NCBI RefSeq assembly: GCF_900101075.1
Contig: NZ_FNFY01000002.1
Coordinates: 62,001 to 126,000 of the forward strand
Reading direction: 5' to 3'
Source of the DNA: Lacicoccus qingdaonensis
GTDB lineage: Bacteria > Bacillota > Bacilli > Staphylococcales > Salinicoccaceae
Length of the DNA stretch: 64,000 nt
The notes beneath the pieces are model-generated. The model was not told where the DNA came from and did not search any database. It worked only from the letters and a program-made list of their open reading frames with translations. This document shows, piece after piece, positions 8,729 to 17,619 of this stretch. Within the stretch, counting starts at the first letter, position 1. Each line of letters opens with the position of its first letter. The position numbers and the translations under genes are program-made.

Positions 8729-9898
8729 CTACCTCGCCCTCGTCGCAAAGTTGACCAGGGCTTCTATGCCTGTTTTAATGCTCTTTTCCGAGAAGATGAT
8801 TTCGGGACTGTGCAGTGAATAGCCGCTTTCTTCGATGTCTTCCATTCTTGTACCGATGCGGAATGCGGCACCGACGTAGTCCTGCATATAAAATGCGAAA
8901 TCTTCTGATCCCATGGACGGCTCTTTCAGTTCATGGAATTTGGAATCGTGGTCATCGCCTGCATTGACGAACGCGTCGACGAGTTCAGGATTGTTGATGA
9001 CCGGCGGGCAGTAATTGGTGTATTCAAGTTTACAGTCGGCATCTGACATTCCTGTCAATCCGCCGATATAGTTCTCAATCATTTCCTTCGCAAGTTTGAT
9101 CGAGTCTTCCGAAAAACTTCTGATTGTGCCGCCGAATGAACATTCATCCGGGATGACGTTGTTCGCCTCCCCTGCATGAATCTGTCCGACGGTAATGACG
9201 ACAGGTGTTGAAGGGTTGTTGAACCTTGAGGCGATACCCTGTATGAACTGGATGATGTTGGATGCAAGGTAGATCGGGTCGGCAGTCGTATCCGGATGGG
9301 CGGCATGACCGCCCTTCGCCGTCACTTTCGCATTGAATCCGGTCGAGCCTGCACAGAACTGTTCTTTTCTGTAACCGATCAGCCCCTCATTCAATTTCGG
9401 CCATGTATGGTACATGACAATCTTATCCACAGGCACTTCAAGCCGCTCTAGCTCTTCCTTCATATATTTGGCACCTTCCAGCGTCTCCTCCGCCGGCTGG
9501 AAGATGAATACGATGTTGTACTTCAAATCGTCATACATGTCATTGATCACTTTCGCGAAACCGTACATGATGCTTGTATGGACATCATGACCGCATGCAT
9601 GCATGACCCCTTCGTTTTCTGATTTATAATCAAGACCGGTCCTTTCTGTGAGCGGCAGTGCATCCATATCGGCACGGACTCCGACATATTCAAATTTCGG
9701 GTCTTTTTCCAATATGCCGATCACACCGGTTTTTTCACTCAGTTCATAAAACTTTATCTTCGTATCTTCAAGGCCATTTTGCACCAGTTTCGTCGTCTCG
9801 TATTCCTTGAAACTCAGTTCGGGCTCTTTATGCAGTCTTCTTCTGAAGTTGATGATATGTTCCAGATGATCATCAATCACTTCTTCTTTTACCGCCAT
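8729..9898 (-). CDS. M20 family amidohydrolase (N-acyl amino acid or peptide hydrolase)
   Basis: About 389 residues of the M20D/amidohydrolase group, which removes acyl groups from amino acids or related amides using two metal ions. The motifs VGVRADMDALP, MHACGHDVHT (His and Asp ligands) and FQPAEE (catalytic and ligand Glu), and a GSEDFAF segment near the C terminus, are all present. I choose the ATG at 9898 (MAVKEEV) because GAAAGGAAG lies 7 bases upstream; an ATG seven codons earlier has no site. Substrate could be N-acyl amino acids, hippurate-like or aminobenzoyl-glutamate-like compounds; AbgT transporters elsewhere in the window make the last idea attractive but unproven. Confidence 0.9.
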   Translation of the reverse strand: MAVKEEVIDDHLEHIINFRRRLHKEPELSFKEYETTKLVQNGLEDTKIKFYELSEKTGVIGILEKDPKFEYVGVRADMDALPLTERTGLDYKSENEGVMHACGHDVHTSIMYGFAKVINDMYDDLKYNIVFIFQPAEETLEGAKYMKEELERLEVPVDKIVMYHTWPKLNEGLIGYRKEQFCAGSTGFNAKVTAKGGHAAHPDTTADPIYLASNIIQFIQGIASRFNNPSTPVVITVGQIHAGEANNVIPDECSFGGTIRSFSEDSIKLAKEMIENYIGGLTGMSDADCKLEYTNYCPPVINNPELVDAFVNAGDDHDSKFHELKEPSMGSEDFAFYMQDYVGAAFRIGTRMEDIEESGYSLHSPEIIFSEKSIKTGIEALVNFATRAR

Positions 9899-10084
9899 TT
9901 GAATACTTCCTTTCATCATTCATGGTTTTTATTTCCCTGAAATGGATGTTATCTACATACAACACTTTTAACCGTTTAAAAAAAGCGTTAAACGTTCCCG
10001 ACTAATTTCATTGGAGCATGCCAGTCGACTTTGATGTATTCAAAGCATTTTTAGAATATAATGGAGTCAAGAGTAGATGATAAG

Positions 10085-11386
10085 ATGGGTAATCAAAGTT
10101 TCAAACAGACTGTCTATGTCAACCGTTTCACAGACGGCACGCTCGATCCAAATGTTGAAATGTCCTATCACGTAAAAGACAAGGGGAATATCATCGCAAA
10201 TACGACGCCTGGCTGCTGGGGGCCCATGATCACGCCTGAATTAAAAGGCGGTAATGAAGTGACCCAGCCGGTATTCGTCGAAGGGGCGGAAGTCGGTGAT
10301 GCGATCGCAATCAAGATCAATTCGATCCGTGTCACATCGGTCGCGACCGCTTCCGGCCATGACCAGCCGATGGAAGGCAGATTTACGGGCGACCCGTTCG
10401 TTGCGGGCATCTGTCCGAACTGCGGTGCCAAAAACCCGAAGACTGTCGTCAAAGGCATCGGCCAGGGGGCGGTACGGTGTGCAGAGTGTGATGAGGATGT
10501 CACACCGTTCACTTTTACCAATGCTTATACGATGGGATTCAATGAGGATAGAAGTATGGGGATTACACTGAACAGGGATGCTGCTGAAAAGATTGCACAT
10601 GAAGCCAAAGACTATATGTGCACACCGGAACATTCCATCCAAAACCCGGTCGTGACGTTCGCCCCGCATGATATTGTCGGCGCCATTGCGAGAGTCATTC
10701 CATTTTTAGGCCAGCTCGGCACAGTGCCGGCAAGTGCTTTCCCGGATTCTCACAACGCCGGGGACTTCGGTCAGTTTCTGCTCGATGCACCGCATGACTA
10801 TAAGAAAACTGTCGAAGAGCTTGAAGACCGGACCGACGGCCATATGGACATCAACAAAGTCCGCGCGGGTGCCATTTTAATCTGCCCGGTCAAAGTCGAA
10901 GGCGGCGGTGTGTATCTCGGGGACATGCACGCCATGCAGGGCAACGGTGAAATCGCCGGACATACGACGGATGTTGCCGGCATTGTCGATCTCAGTGTCA
11001 GAGTCCTGAAGGATCTTGAAGTCGACGGACCGATTCTCCTCCCTATTGCGGAGGACCTGCCGGCTGTTGCGAAACCCTACTCCAACGAAGAGATGGAAAA
11101 AGCCGAAAAGCTCAGAGAACAATGGGGTATCGAAAAGCTTGAAGAATCCTATCCGTTATCATTTGTCGGCACAGGTGCGACTTTGAATGATGCCACTCAA
11201 AATGGATTGGAGAGAGCAGCCAAACTGCTCGGCATCGAAGTGCCTGAAGTGATGAACAGAGCGACCATCACCGGTTCGATCGACATCGGAAGAAACCCTG
11301 GCGTCGTCACCGTCACGTTCCTCGTGCCGAGTGACATGCTCCGAAAAATCAGACTGGACCAGATGACAAGGAATCATTATTCATAG
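10085..11386 (+). CDS. Acetamidase/formamidase family protein with Cys4 insertion
   Basis: About 433 residues of the FmdA/AmdA family, which hydrolyses short amides to carboxylate and ammonia. Family segments include NTTPGCWGPMITPEL near the N terminus, the stretch around FGQFLLDAP, and YLGDMHAMQGNGEIAGH. An insertion with CPNC and CAEC pairs (10411-10494) looks like a zinc ribbon. The start is not certain: ATG 10085 gives the usual family N terminus, while ATG 10061 overlaps a TATAAT box. Neither has a strong ribosome site. The gene is divergent from the M20 amidohydrolase, suggesting a shared nitrogen-scavenging theme. Confidence 0.87.
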   Translation: MGNQSFKQTVYVNRFTDGTLDPNVEMSYHVKDKGNIIANTTPGCWGPMITPELKGGNEVTQPVFVEGAEVGDAIAIKINSIRVTSVATASGHDQPMEGRFTGDPFVAGICPNCGAKNPKTVVKGIGQGAVRCAECDEDVTPFTFTNAYTMGFNEDRSMGITLNRDAAEKIAHEAKDYMCTPEHSIQNPVVTFAPHDIVGAIARVIPFLGQLGTVPASAFPDSHNAGDFGQFLLDAPHDYKKTVEELEDRTDGHMDINKVRAGAILICPVKVEGGGVYLGDMHAMQGNGEIAGHTTDVAGIVDLSVRVLKDLEVDGPILLPIAEDLPAVAKPYSNEEMEKAEKLREQWGIEKLEESYPLSFVGTGATLNDATQNGLERAAKLLGIEVPEVMNRATITGSIDIGRNPGVVTVTFLVPSDMLRKIRLDQMTRNHYS

Positions 11387-11402
11387 GCAGGTATTCAGAA
11401 AA

Positions 11403-11447
11403 AACCGGACAGGATGACGTGCAGTACGCATCCTGTCCGGTTCTTTT
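11403..11447. terminator. Bidirectional terminator
   Basis: A perfect 14-bp stem, AACCGGACAGGATG / CATCCTGTCCGGTT, with a 12-base loop, between convergent genes. A tract and T tract lie on the two sides. Confidence 0.9.
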
Positions 11448-11453
11448 CATGAT

Positions 11454-12113
11454 TTACTTCTCTTCATACGCATTCAGTGCGTTGACACCGTGCGCCATTG
11501 CCGATCCTGCTTTCAGAGCAGTGGCAACCAGTATCGCTTCTGACATTTCTTCTTTTGAAACATCAAGTTTCTTGGCATTGTTCGTATGAATCTCGATGCA
11601 GTACGGACAGCCGGTAACGTGGGCAACCGCAACGGCGATGAGTTCTTTATCTTTTCCTGAAATTTCGCCCGCTTTCACCGCTTCTTTATCCAGCTGGACG
11701 AATGCCTTGAACGCATCCGGTGCGAGTTTCGCAAATTCACCCAGTCTGTCTATATTGGACTTTTCATACAGGCTGCCGTCGTTTTTACCGTCATATGCCT
11801 GCAGTGCATTGACACCGTGTGCCATCGCGGAGCCCGCTTTCAGACCCGTTGCGACCATTATCGATTCAGCCAGTTCCTCTTTTGAAACGCCCAGTTTCTT
11901 CGCATTATTCACATGAATGTCGATGCAGTACGGGCAGCCGGTGACATGGGCGACTGCGACCGCGATCAGTTCTTTCGTCTTCTGTGGAATCACACCGTCC
12001 GCGACTGCCGCCTTATCGAATGCCGCAAAACTTTTAAAAGCATCCGGTGCGAGTTCGGCAAACTCTGATAATCTGTTGATATTGGATTTTTGATATAAAC
12101 TTTCCTGTGACAT
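11454..12113 (-). CDS. Tandem carboxymuconolactone decarboxylase/AhpD-like protein
   Basis: A 219-residue protein made of two nearly identical copies of one AhpD-like domain, offset by 109 residues (about 6-109 and 115-219). Each copy has the redox or decarboxylase motif CPYC followed by His: Cys60, Cys63 and His67 in the first, Cys169, Cys172 and His176 in the second, plus KELIAVAVAHVTG and LKAGSAMAHGVNAL. Family members are alkylhydroperoxidase-like thiol enzymes of about 110-150 residues that form oligomers, so the fusion links two subunits covalently. The ATG at 12113 follows CGAGGAGG. Function is probably peroxide or thiol defence. Confidence 0.88.
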   Translation of the reverse strand: MSQESLYQKSNINRLSEFAELAPDAFKSFAAFDKAAVADGVIPQKTKELIAVAVAHVTGCPYCIDIHVNNAKKLGVSKEELAESIMVATGLKAGSAMAHGVNALQAYDGKNDGSLYEKSNIDRLGEFAKLAPDAFKAFVQLDKEAVKAGEISGKDKELIAVAVAHVTGCPYCIEIHTNNAKKLDVSKEEMSEAILVATALKAGSAMAHGVNALNAYEEK

Positions 12114-12232
12114 ATTTCTGCCTCCTCGAATTTTCAGAATATAAAATCATCCCTTGTTGGTATGATATAGAATTCTCTAAGATGACTCAACCTTTATGAC
12201 CGGTTTTATTTTAACGATATTCGAGACCTGAA

Positions 12233-12262
12233 AAAGCGGGACACAGATTTGTGCCCCGCTTC
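12233..12262 (-). terminator. Terminator of the YsnF-like gene
   Basis: An imperfect stem, AAGCGGGGCACA / TGTGTCCCGCTT on the minus strand, is followed by TTTTT. Confidence 0.7.
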
Positions 12263-12272
12263 CTTGACTGAA

Positions 12273-13352
12273 TTATAGTCTGTCTCTGTCCTGGCCCGGA
12301 TAATCAGGATCATTGTCTGATTCTCTGTTCCTTCTTTCACGTTCGCCGTTATCCGTTTCATCGATGTCCACTTCTTCACGGCGGACATCTTCTGAAACAT
12401 GTTCAGTGTCCTGGACTTTATCTTTTCTGACGACGATTTCCTCATCGACGACACTTTCCTTATCCACATTCACCCGTTCTTCTGAAACCGGGATATGAAT
12501 CGAGTCTTCATCCGTCAGATTTTCATCCATGCCGCCGGCTCTCCGTTCGCCGTCGACAGGTCTTCTTTCAATTGTGACTTCATCGCGTTCAACCGGTACA
12601 TCAAATTCCTGACGGTCTGTTTCTACATGTTTATCTACATTGACTTCACCGGTTCTGACATTTTCCTTATCGACTTTCAGACGTTCTTCCCGGAGCTGGA
12701 GTCTTTCTTCTTCAGATAGGTCATTCCATTCGTCGTCTGTCATACCATAATTATCGTCCCGTACTTCTTCATCGATGCCATATGCACCTTCACGTTCACC
12801 CAGTGCATTTTCACGGTCGGAGTCAGGTACGAACTGGTCACTGCGTCCTGGAGCATCATCCTCAAGTGCCCGATTATCGACATTACTCCGCGCCCTCGTC
12901 TCGTCTTCCATATCCACCGGCTGAGTTGTGCCGACACCGTAATTCTCCTGTCCCGGAGCTGCATCTCTATTAACATCCTTGCCAAATTCATCTTTTTCTA
13001 TCGAACCGTCATTGCCTGCATAAGTCGCCGTGTCCGCTGTCCTGTTGTTCACATAAAGCAGGAAATCTCCTCTGTCGAGTGCACTTCTGTACGTCGCTTC
13101 TTCCTCTGCATCAAGTTCAAGCTCTGACATCACCCGGTCTTCAGGCTCGTCTTCCGTGAACCATGAAGCGATCTTGTCCCAGGCACTGCCGTCGGCCGCC
13201 TTAAAATTAACTTCTGTATAGTTCAATGAATCTCCTGCAAGTTCTTTGTCTGCAACGACAGTCATCGCGTTTTCCATTACACCTTCCGCTTTCAATTGCT
13301 CGATTCTTCTAAGCAGTTCCTCTTCAGCCGCAAATGTTTCAATCTTACGCAT
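12273..13352 (-). CDS. YsnF/AvaK-type general stress protein (DUF2382)
   Basis: A 359-residue, very acidic and hydrophilic protein. Residues 1 to about 100 resemble the general stress protein 17M/YflT domain (short strands and a WFTEDEPEDRV segment), the middle is disordered and rich in D/E/N, and residues about 215-340 form the charged repeat-like DUF2382 domain (ERLKVDKENVRTGEV). The start is the ATG at 13352, with GGAGG 8 bases upstream. A SigB-like promoter lies just upstream, in keeping with stress proteins of this type in Bacillus. The biochemical role is unknown. Confidence 0.85.
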   Translation of the reverse strand: MRKIETFAAEEELLRRIEQLKAEGVMENAMTVVADKELAGDSLNYTEVNFKAADGSAWDKIASWFTEDEPEDRVMSELELDAEEEATYRSALDRGDFLLYVNNRTADTATYAGNDGSIEKDEFGKDVNRDAAPGQENYGVGTTQPVDMEDETRARSNVDNRALEDDAPGRSDQFVPDSDRENALGEREGAYGIDEEVRDDNYGMTDDEWNDLSEEERLQLREERLKVDKENVRTGEVNVDKHVETDRQEFDVPVERDEVTIERRPVDGERRAGGMDENLTDEDSIHIPVSEERVNVDKESVVDEEIVVRKDKVQDTEHVSEDVRREEVDIDETDNGERERRNRESDNDPDYPGQDRDRL

Positions 13353-13457
13353 AATTAAAACCTCCATTTAATTTCAATCTTTATCCAAACTATTTTTGGT
13401 GATTAAATTCATATGCTCGTCCGTTCATGGTGTATGCTCTTCGCATGTATTTAATAT

Positions 13458-13482
13458 CTACCCCTTCATATTATTCATAAAC
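13458..13482 (-). promoter_or_regulatory. Candidate SigB promoter of the YsnF-like gene
   Basis: On the minus strand GTTTAT, 13 bases, then GGGTAG, close to the SigB consensus GTTTww-N13-15-GGGwAw. It lies about 105 bases before the start codon. Confidence 0.6.
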
Positions 13483-13564
13483 AAAAAATCTCTGAAATTT
13501 TATTTACAGCGACATGATAAAGGGTAATGGATGTAATATACATATAGATGAAGGGGATGTTAAA

Positions 13565-14038
13565 ATGACACGGAAAAATACGATGCAATCTGCCGGCAAT
13601 AAAATTCTTCTGTCCGGTGTACTGATCGGTATCGGCACCATGGCACTCATAGATGAAATCATATTCCACCAGCTGCTGCAGTGGCATCATTTCTTCGATT
13701 TCAATACGATGCAGTTCGGCATTTTCTCAGACGGCCTGTTGAACGCATTTGCCCTGTTCGCCATCGTCGCAGGCATTTTCCTTTTTGCGCATGTAACGAA
13801 GCTTTACAGCTACTCTCCATTAAGATGGTGGGCAGGGATTTTCACAGGCCTCGGCGCTTTCCAGCTGTTTGACGGCATCGTCAGCCATAAAGTGCTCGGC
13901 ATCCATCAGATCCGTTACGGTGTGGATATTCTGCCGTACGACATCGCATGGAATGTTTCGGCGGTCCTTCTTCTCATTATCGGCATCGTCATGTGGCTTA
14001 AAACAAGAACACACACAGCGCGAAAGGCGGGTGGCTAA
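13565..14038 (+). CDS. DUF2243 membrane protein
   Basis: A 157-residue membrane protein with four hydrophobic segments and conserved His-rich patches (IFHQLLQWHHFFD and DGIVSHKVLGIHQI), typical of DUF2243. The ATG at 13565 follows AAGGGGATG; an in-frame ATG 17 codons earlier lacks a site. It ends 3 bases before a CtaG-family gene, a pairing common in Gram-positive bacteria. The His patches suggest metal (copper) or haem binding in cytochrome oxidase maturation, which is inference. Confidence 0.85.
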   Translation: MTRKNTMQSAGNKILLSGVLIGIGTMALIDEIIFHQLLQWHHFFDFNTMQFGIFSDGLLNAFALFAIVAGIFLFAHVTKLYSYSPLRWWAGIFTGLGAFQLFDGIVSHKVLGIHQIRYGVDILPYDIAWNVSAVLLLIIGIVMWLKTRTHTARKAGG

Positions 14039-14041
14039 AAT

Positions 14042-14842
14042 ATGGAGCATTATCATGCGATCCATGAATATTTTCCGCTGATACAAAATACCGTCATCAT
14101 GCTCGCTGTCCTTTCAATCATCGGCTACATCGGTGCGATGGCGGTTTCAGCACGGAAGTTCACATCATGGCCGGTAAGACGTTTATTATTATGGGTATTG
14201 GGGGTTGCGACGGCAGCCGGTGCTTTTGCCGGGCCAATCGGCAATATGTCACATGAGAATTTCATCGCCCATATGGCGGGCCACCTGCTGCTCGGCATGC
14301 TTGCGCCGATATTCCTCGCCTGCAGCAAGCCGATGACGCTGCTGCTACGGGCACTGCCTACGGAATATGCCAAAAAGGTGAGCCGTCTGCTCAATACGAA
14401 TTACGCCAAAATGATCACCAATCCTTTTGTCGCTTCAGTGCTCAACATCGGCGGTCTGTTTCTGATTTATCAGACAGGACTGTATGTTTGGATGCATGTG
14501 AGTATTCTGTTATTCATCATTGTCCACCTGCATGTGTTCCTCGCCGGCTACCTGTTTACTATCAGTCTGATCTACGTGGATGTCACTTCTCACAGATATG
14601 CCTACTGGTACCGTGCGATTGCGCTTGTCGTCGCCCTCGGATTCCATAAAGCACTGTCGAAGCTCATCTACCAGAGCCCGCCGGCAATGGTGCCGGTGGA
14701 TGAAGGCCGGTCCGGTGCCATGCTGATGTATTACGGCGGTGATATCGTCGATCTCATACTGATCGTCATCCTCTGTTTCCACTGGTACAAGTCCATAACA
14801 CCGGAAAAAGCACAGAGCAGGAAAGCCAGTATGCAGAAATGA
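14042..14842 (+). CDS. ctaG: CtaG-family cytochrome c oxidase assembly factor
   Basis: A 266-residue protein with about seven membrane helices, matching the caa3-type assembly factor CtaG (DUF1404 family). Marker segments are GPIGNMSHENFIAHMAGHLLL and HVFLAGYLF, with conserved His residues inside helices. In Bacillus, CtaG is needed for formation of active cytochrome caa3, probably for copper delivery. It is cotranscribed with the DUF2243 gene 3 bases upstream, with a ribosome site inside the end of that gene, and is followed by a terminator. No oxidase structural genes are in the window. Confidence 0.88.
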   Translation: MEHYHAIHEYFPLIQNTVIMLAVLSIIGYIGAMAVSARKFTSWPVRRLLLWVLGVATAAGAFAGPIGNMSHENFIAHMAGHLLLGMLAPIFLACSKPMTLLLRALPTEYAKKVSRLLNTNYAKMITNPFVASVLNIGGLFLIYQTGLYVWMHVSILLFIIVHLHVFLAGYLFTISLIYVDVTSHRYAYWYRAIALVVALGFHKALSKLIYQSPPAMVPVDEGRSGAMLMYYGGDIVDLILIVILCFHWYKSITPEKAQSRKASMQK

Positions 14843-14845
14843 TAA

Positions 14846-14877
14846 AAACCTGAACAAATGGTGTTCAGGTTTTTTTA
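14846..14877. terminator. Bidirectional terminator
   Basis: A 10-bp stem, AAACCTGAAC / GTTCAGGTTT, with a T run on the right. It serves ctaG and possibly the ugp operon arriving from the other side. Confidence 0.85.
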
Positions 14878-14914
14878 GTATGAATTGGGCTTCTATATTA
14901 TTAAATTGGAGGAA

Positions 14915-15712
14915 TTACAGTTTGAATTTTTCTTTCAAGTAATTGATATCTTCTGCGATTTTGTCCGTGTCGTAGCCGATATCGTAATTATACTCCAACA
15001 CAAGATCGGCATCCGGCGTATGTTTTTGATGCAGTTTGATGAATTCATCGAAATCCAGTGATCCGTCATTGATTCTATTATGATCGTCATGGAAACCGTC
15101 GTTGTTATGGAGGTGGAAATGTGTGATTTTATCAGCCAGGGAAACGATGATATTCTCCATGTCCCAGCCGTTTGCATGGACGTGACCGATATCAATCAGC
15201 ACGTTATTCTCTTCGATTTTAGCCATGGCGATGAATTCCTCTTCATCAAACAGCATATTTTCCTTGCTTTTGACACCTGCATTTTCAATGAGAATTTCAA
15301 CATCCGCTTCTTTACAGATTTCATTCAGTTCGTGCAGATTTTTAGTGCTCTGTTCAATCGAATCAGCCTTGTTTTCTTTATTAATTTTCTTGTTGTTATG
15401 ATGGAATACGAGATGATGGATACCGAGTGCTTTGCACAGTTCCAGCGTCTTATCAATCTGTTTCATAGAGTAATCGTAGCTTTCAGTACCTTTCGTTGCA
15501 CTGTGTTCAACATTGAAGTACGGTCCGTGCACTGTAAGGTGCCTGTTTTCAATCAATGGTTTAAGTGCTTCGATATCTCTGTTGAACGCCTCGTTCTCCC
15601 AATTCGGAAAAATCTCCAGACCGAAATTGATTGCCGTTTCCTTATTCATTACTTCTTCCAAAGGTTTAAGTCCTGATTCGATGAAAGTATTTGTACTCAG
15701 TAGAATATTCAT
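14915..15712 (-). CDS. TIM-barrel sugar phosphate isomerase/epimerase-like protein
   Basis: A 265-residue member of the xylose isomerase-like TIM-barrel (AP endonuclease 2) superfamily. Metal-binding style segments are visible: LTVHGPYFNV, LVFHHNNKK, EILIENAG, NVLIDIGHVHANG and ITHFHLHNNDG. It is the last gene of the ugp-like operon. The ATG at 15712 lies 2 bases after the stop of the ATPase gene, with GGAG inside that gene's end; a GTG at 15718 is less likely. In other bacteria this operon position is often held by the phosphodiesterase UgpQ, so this protein may process the imported glycerophosphoryl compound, but that is inference. Confidence 0.8.
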   Translation of the reverse strand: MNILLSTNTFIESGLKPLEEVMNKETAINFGLEIFPNWENEAFNRDIEALKPLIENRHLTVHGPYFNVEHSATKGTESYDYSMKQIDKTLELCKALGIHHLVFHHNNKKINKENKADSIEQSTKNLHELNEICKEADVEILIENAGVKSKENMLFDEEEFIAMAKIEENNVLIDIGHVHANGWDMENIIVSLADKITHFHLHNNDGFHDDHNRINDGSLDFDEFIKLHQKHTPDADLVLEYNYDIGYDTDKIAEDINYLKEKFKL

Positions 15713-15714
15713 GA

Positions 15715-16788
15715 TCACTTCTCCATATATTTATAGTTTAGTTCTGTTTCCTTATTAAAAATGTGCACATGCTTTCTGTCGAACTTGATTCCGATTTCTT
15801 TACGGTCTATGACTTCAGGTGCCATGACGACAATTTCTTCATCCGCGATTTTTATCGTATGTGCAACTTCTGCACCGAAATTCTCGGTAAAAATCACTTT
15901 GCCTTTAATATCGTAATCGTCATCTGTCGCGAGTTCCATGTTTTCCGGACGGATGCCCAGATACACCTCCGTATTATCCAGATCACCACTGAATGTCGAA
16001 ACGTCTGATATATCAATATTCTGATCCTCATAATGGAACCTCGAATCTTTGATGATACCGCTCAGAATATTCATGGGCGGAGCACCGATGAATTTTGCCA
16101 CAAAGATGTTTCTCGGATGGTGATAGACATTTTCCGGGGTATCCACCATCTGGATGGCACCTTTGTTCAACACAACAATCCTGTCTCCCAGCGCCATCGC
16201 TTCCACCTGGTCATGCGTCACATAGACGAACGTCTGCTTGAACTCCTTGTGTAATTTGAGAAGTTCACGGCGCGCCGTCACGCGCAGTTTCGCATCCAGG
16301 TTGGACAGCGGTTCATCGAGCAGGAAATAATCGGATTTCTTTACGGTCGCTCTTGCCAGAGCGACTCTTTGACGCTGTCCGCCGGAAAGATCTTTCGGCA
16401 TTCTTTTTCTAAACTGATCGAGCTCCAGCATGCCGAGCACCTTAGTCAGCCTGTCTTGTCTGTCAGACTTATTGATGCCATTTCTTTTCAAAGCATAAGT
16501 AATGTTGTTTTCAACGGTCATATGCGGATACAATGCATAGTTTTGGAAAACCATCGCTACATCCCGGTCTCCGGACGGCAGATGTGTCACTTCCCGCTCT
16601 CCAAGATGTACCTCACCAGACGTCACCGGTTCAAGGCCGGCAATCATTCTTAAAATCGTCGATTTCCCGCAGCCTGACGGACCGAGGAATATAATTCTTT
16701 CACCGGCTTTTATTTCCAGATTCAAATCTTTGATGACTGTCGTGTCACCGTAACTCTTTTCTATATTTTTCAATGTAATATTTTTCAT
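15715..16788 (-). CDS. ugpC: ABC transporter ATPase, UgpC/MalK type
   Basis: A 357-residue ATPase of the carbohydrate-uptake type 1 family. The Walker A GPSGCGKST, Q-loop VFQNYALYPHM, signature LSGGQRQRVALARA, Walker B DYFLLDEPLSNLD and the switch His in YVTHDQVEA are all present, followed by a C-terminal OB-fold regulatory region (residues about 235-357, IRPENMEL). It follows the two permease genes and powers them. Assignment to glycerol-3-phosphate or glycerophosphodiesters rather than maltose rests on the GlpP gene at the head of the locus. Confidence 0.88.
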   Translation of the reverse strand: MKNITLKNIEKSYGDTTVIKDLNLEIKAGERIIFLGPSGCGKSTILRMIAGLEPVTSGEVHLGEREVTHLPSGDRDVAMVFQNYALYPHMTVENNITYALKRNGINKSDRQDRLTKVLGMLELDQFRKRMPKDLSGGQRQRVALARATVKKSDYFLLDEPLSNLDAKLRVTARRELLKLHKEFKQTFVYVTHDQVEAMALGDRIVVLNKGAIQMVDTPENVYHHPRNIFVAKFIGAPPMNILSGIIKDSRFHYEDQNIDISDVSTFSGDLDNTEVYLGIRPENMELATDDDYDIKGKVIFTENFGAEVAHTIKIADEEIVVMAPEVIDRKEIGIKFDRKHVHIFNKETELNYKYMEK

Positions 16789-16803
16789 TTATATAAGCGC
16801 TCC

Positions 16804-17619
16804 CTATTTAATACCACTTGAAGAGAAAGTATTAATGATATATCTCTGGAAAACCAGATATAAAATCAATGGTATGGCCATTGTAATCACTGATAAAGCC
16901 ATGGCGATCGTGAAATTCGTTCCGCCTTCCGAGCTGACGAACAGCTGAAGGGCCAGCGGCAGCGTATAACTATCACGTGACCTCAGCATCAACAGCGGCC
17001 ATACGTAGTCGTTCCATGCCAGTATAAAAAACCATATAGCTGTAGATGTAATAGCCGGTCTGACGATCGGCAGCACATGGTCCTTCATGATGTTGAATGT
17101 CGATATGCCGTCAATCTGCGCCGCTTCAATCAGAGGCTTCGGTATGTTGCGCATCGCCTGGGTCAGCATGAATATGCCGATTGCATCTGCCAGCTGCGGC
17201 AGAATGACCCCCCACACACTGTCGATCAAATCAAACTCAGAGATGATCAGGTAGTTCGGTATCATCGTTACCGTGAACGGGATGAATATCGTACTGATCA
17301 ACAGGAAGTATGTGGCCTTTTTGAATTTGAAATGGAAATAGGTCAATGCAAATGCTGCCAGGAATGATGTGACCATTTTGAATGCAGTGATGACACTCGC
17401 TATGATGAACGTGTTCAGTGTAATGCGGAATAAAGGGATCGTATCCTCTAGATCCACATAGTTCTCAAGTGTAAATGGATTCGGTATCAGACTGATCGTC
17501 GATGAATATGCATCCGACAGATGTTTGAACGAGTTTGAAACTGCAAAAAGTATCGGATACAGCGCAAGAAGTATGAATACAATGATGATCAGGTGAAATA
17601 TATACTTGTTAATTTTCAT
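16804..17619 (-). CDS. ugpE: ABC transporter permease, UgpE/MalG type
   Basis: A 271-residue inner-membrane permease with six helices and the EAA loop EAAQIDGISTFNIMKDHVLP that contacts the ATPase. The ATG at 17619 has AAAGGA 8 bases upstream; an ATG three codons earlier abuts the site and is unlikely. It overlaps the end of the ugpA-like gene, which indicates translational coupling. Confidence 0.87.
   Translation of the reverse strand: MKINKYIFHLIIIVFILLALYPILFAVSNSFKHLSDAYSSTISLIPNPFTLENYVDLEDTIPLFRITLNTFIIASVITAFKMVTSFLAAFALTYFHFKFKKATYFLLISTIFIPFTVTMIPNYLIISEFDLIDSVWGVILPQLADAIGIFMLTQAMRNIPKPLIEAAQIDGISTFNIMKDHVLPIVRPAITSTAIWFFILAWNDYVWPLLMLRSRDSYTLPLALQLFVSSEGGTNFTIAMALSVITMAIPLILYLVFQRYIINTFSSSGIK

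Noticed and set aside
9968-9997. Palindrome-like AACCGTTTAA...GTTAAACGTT between the M20 and acetamidase genes
   Set aside because: The arms do not pair cleanly, so an operator could not be supported.
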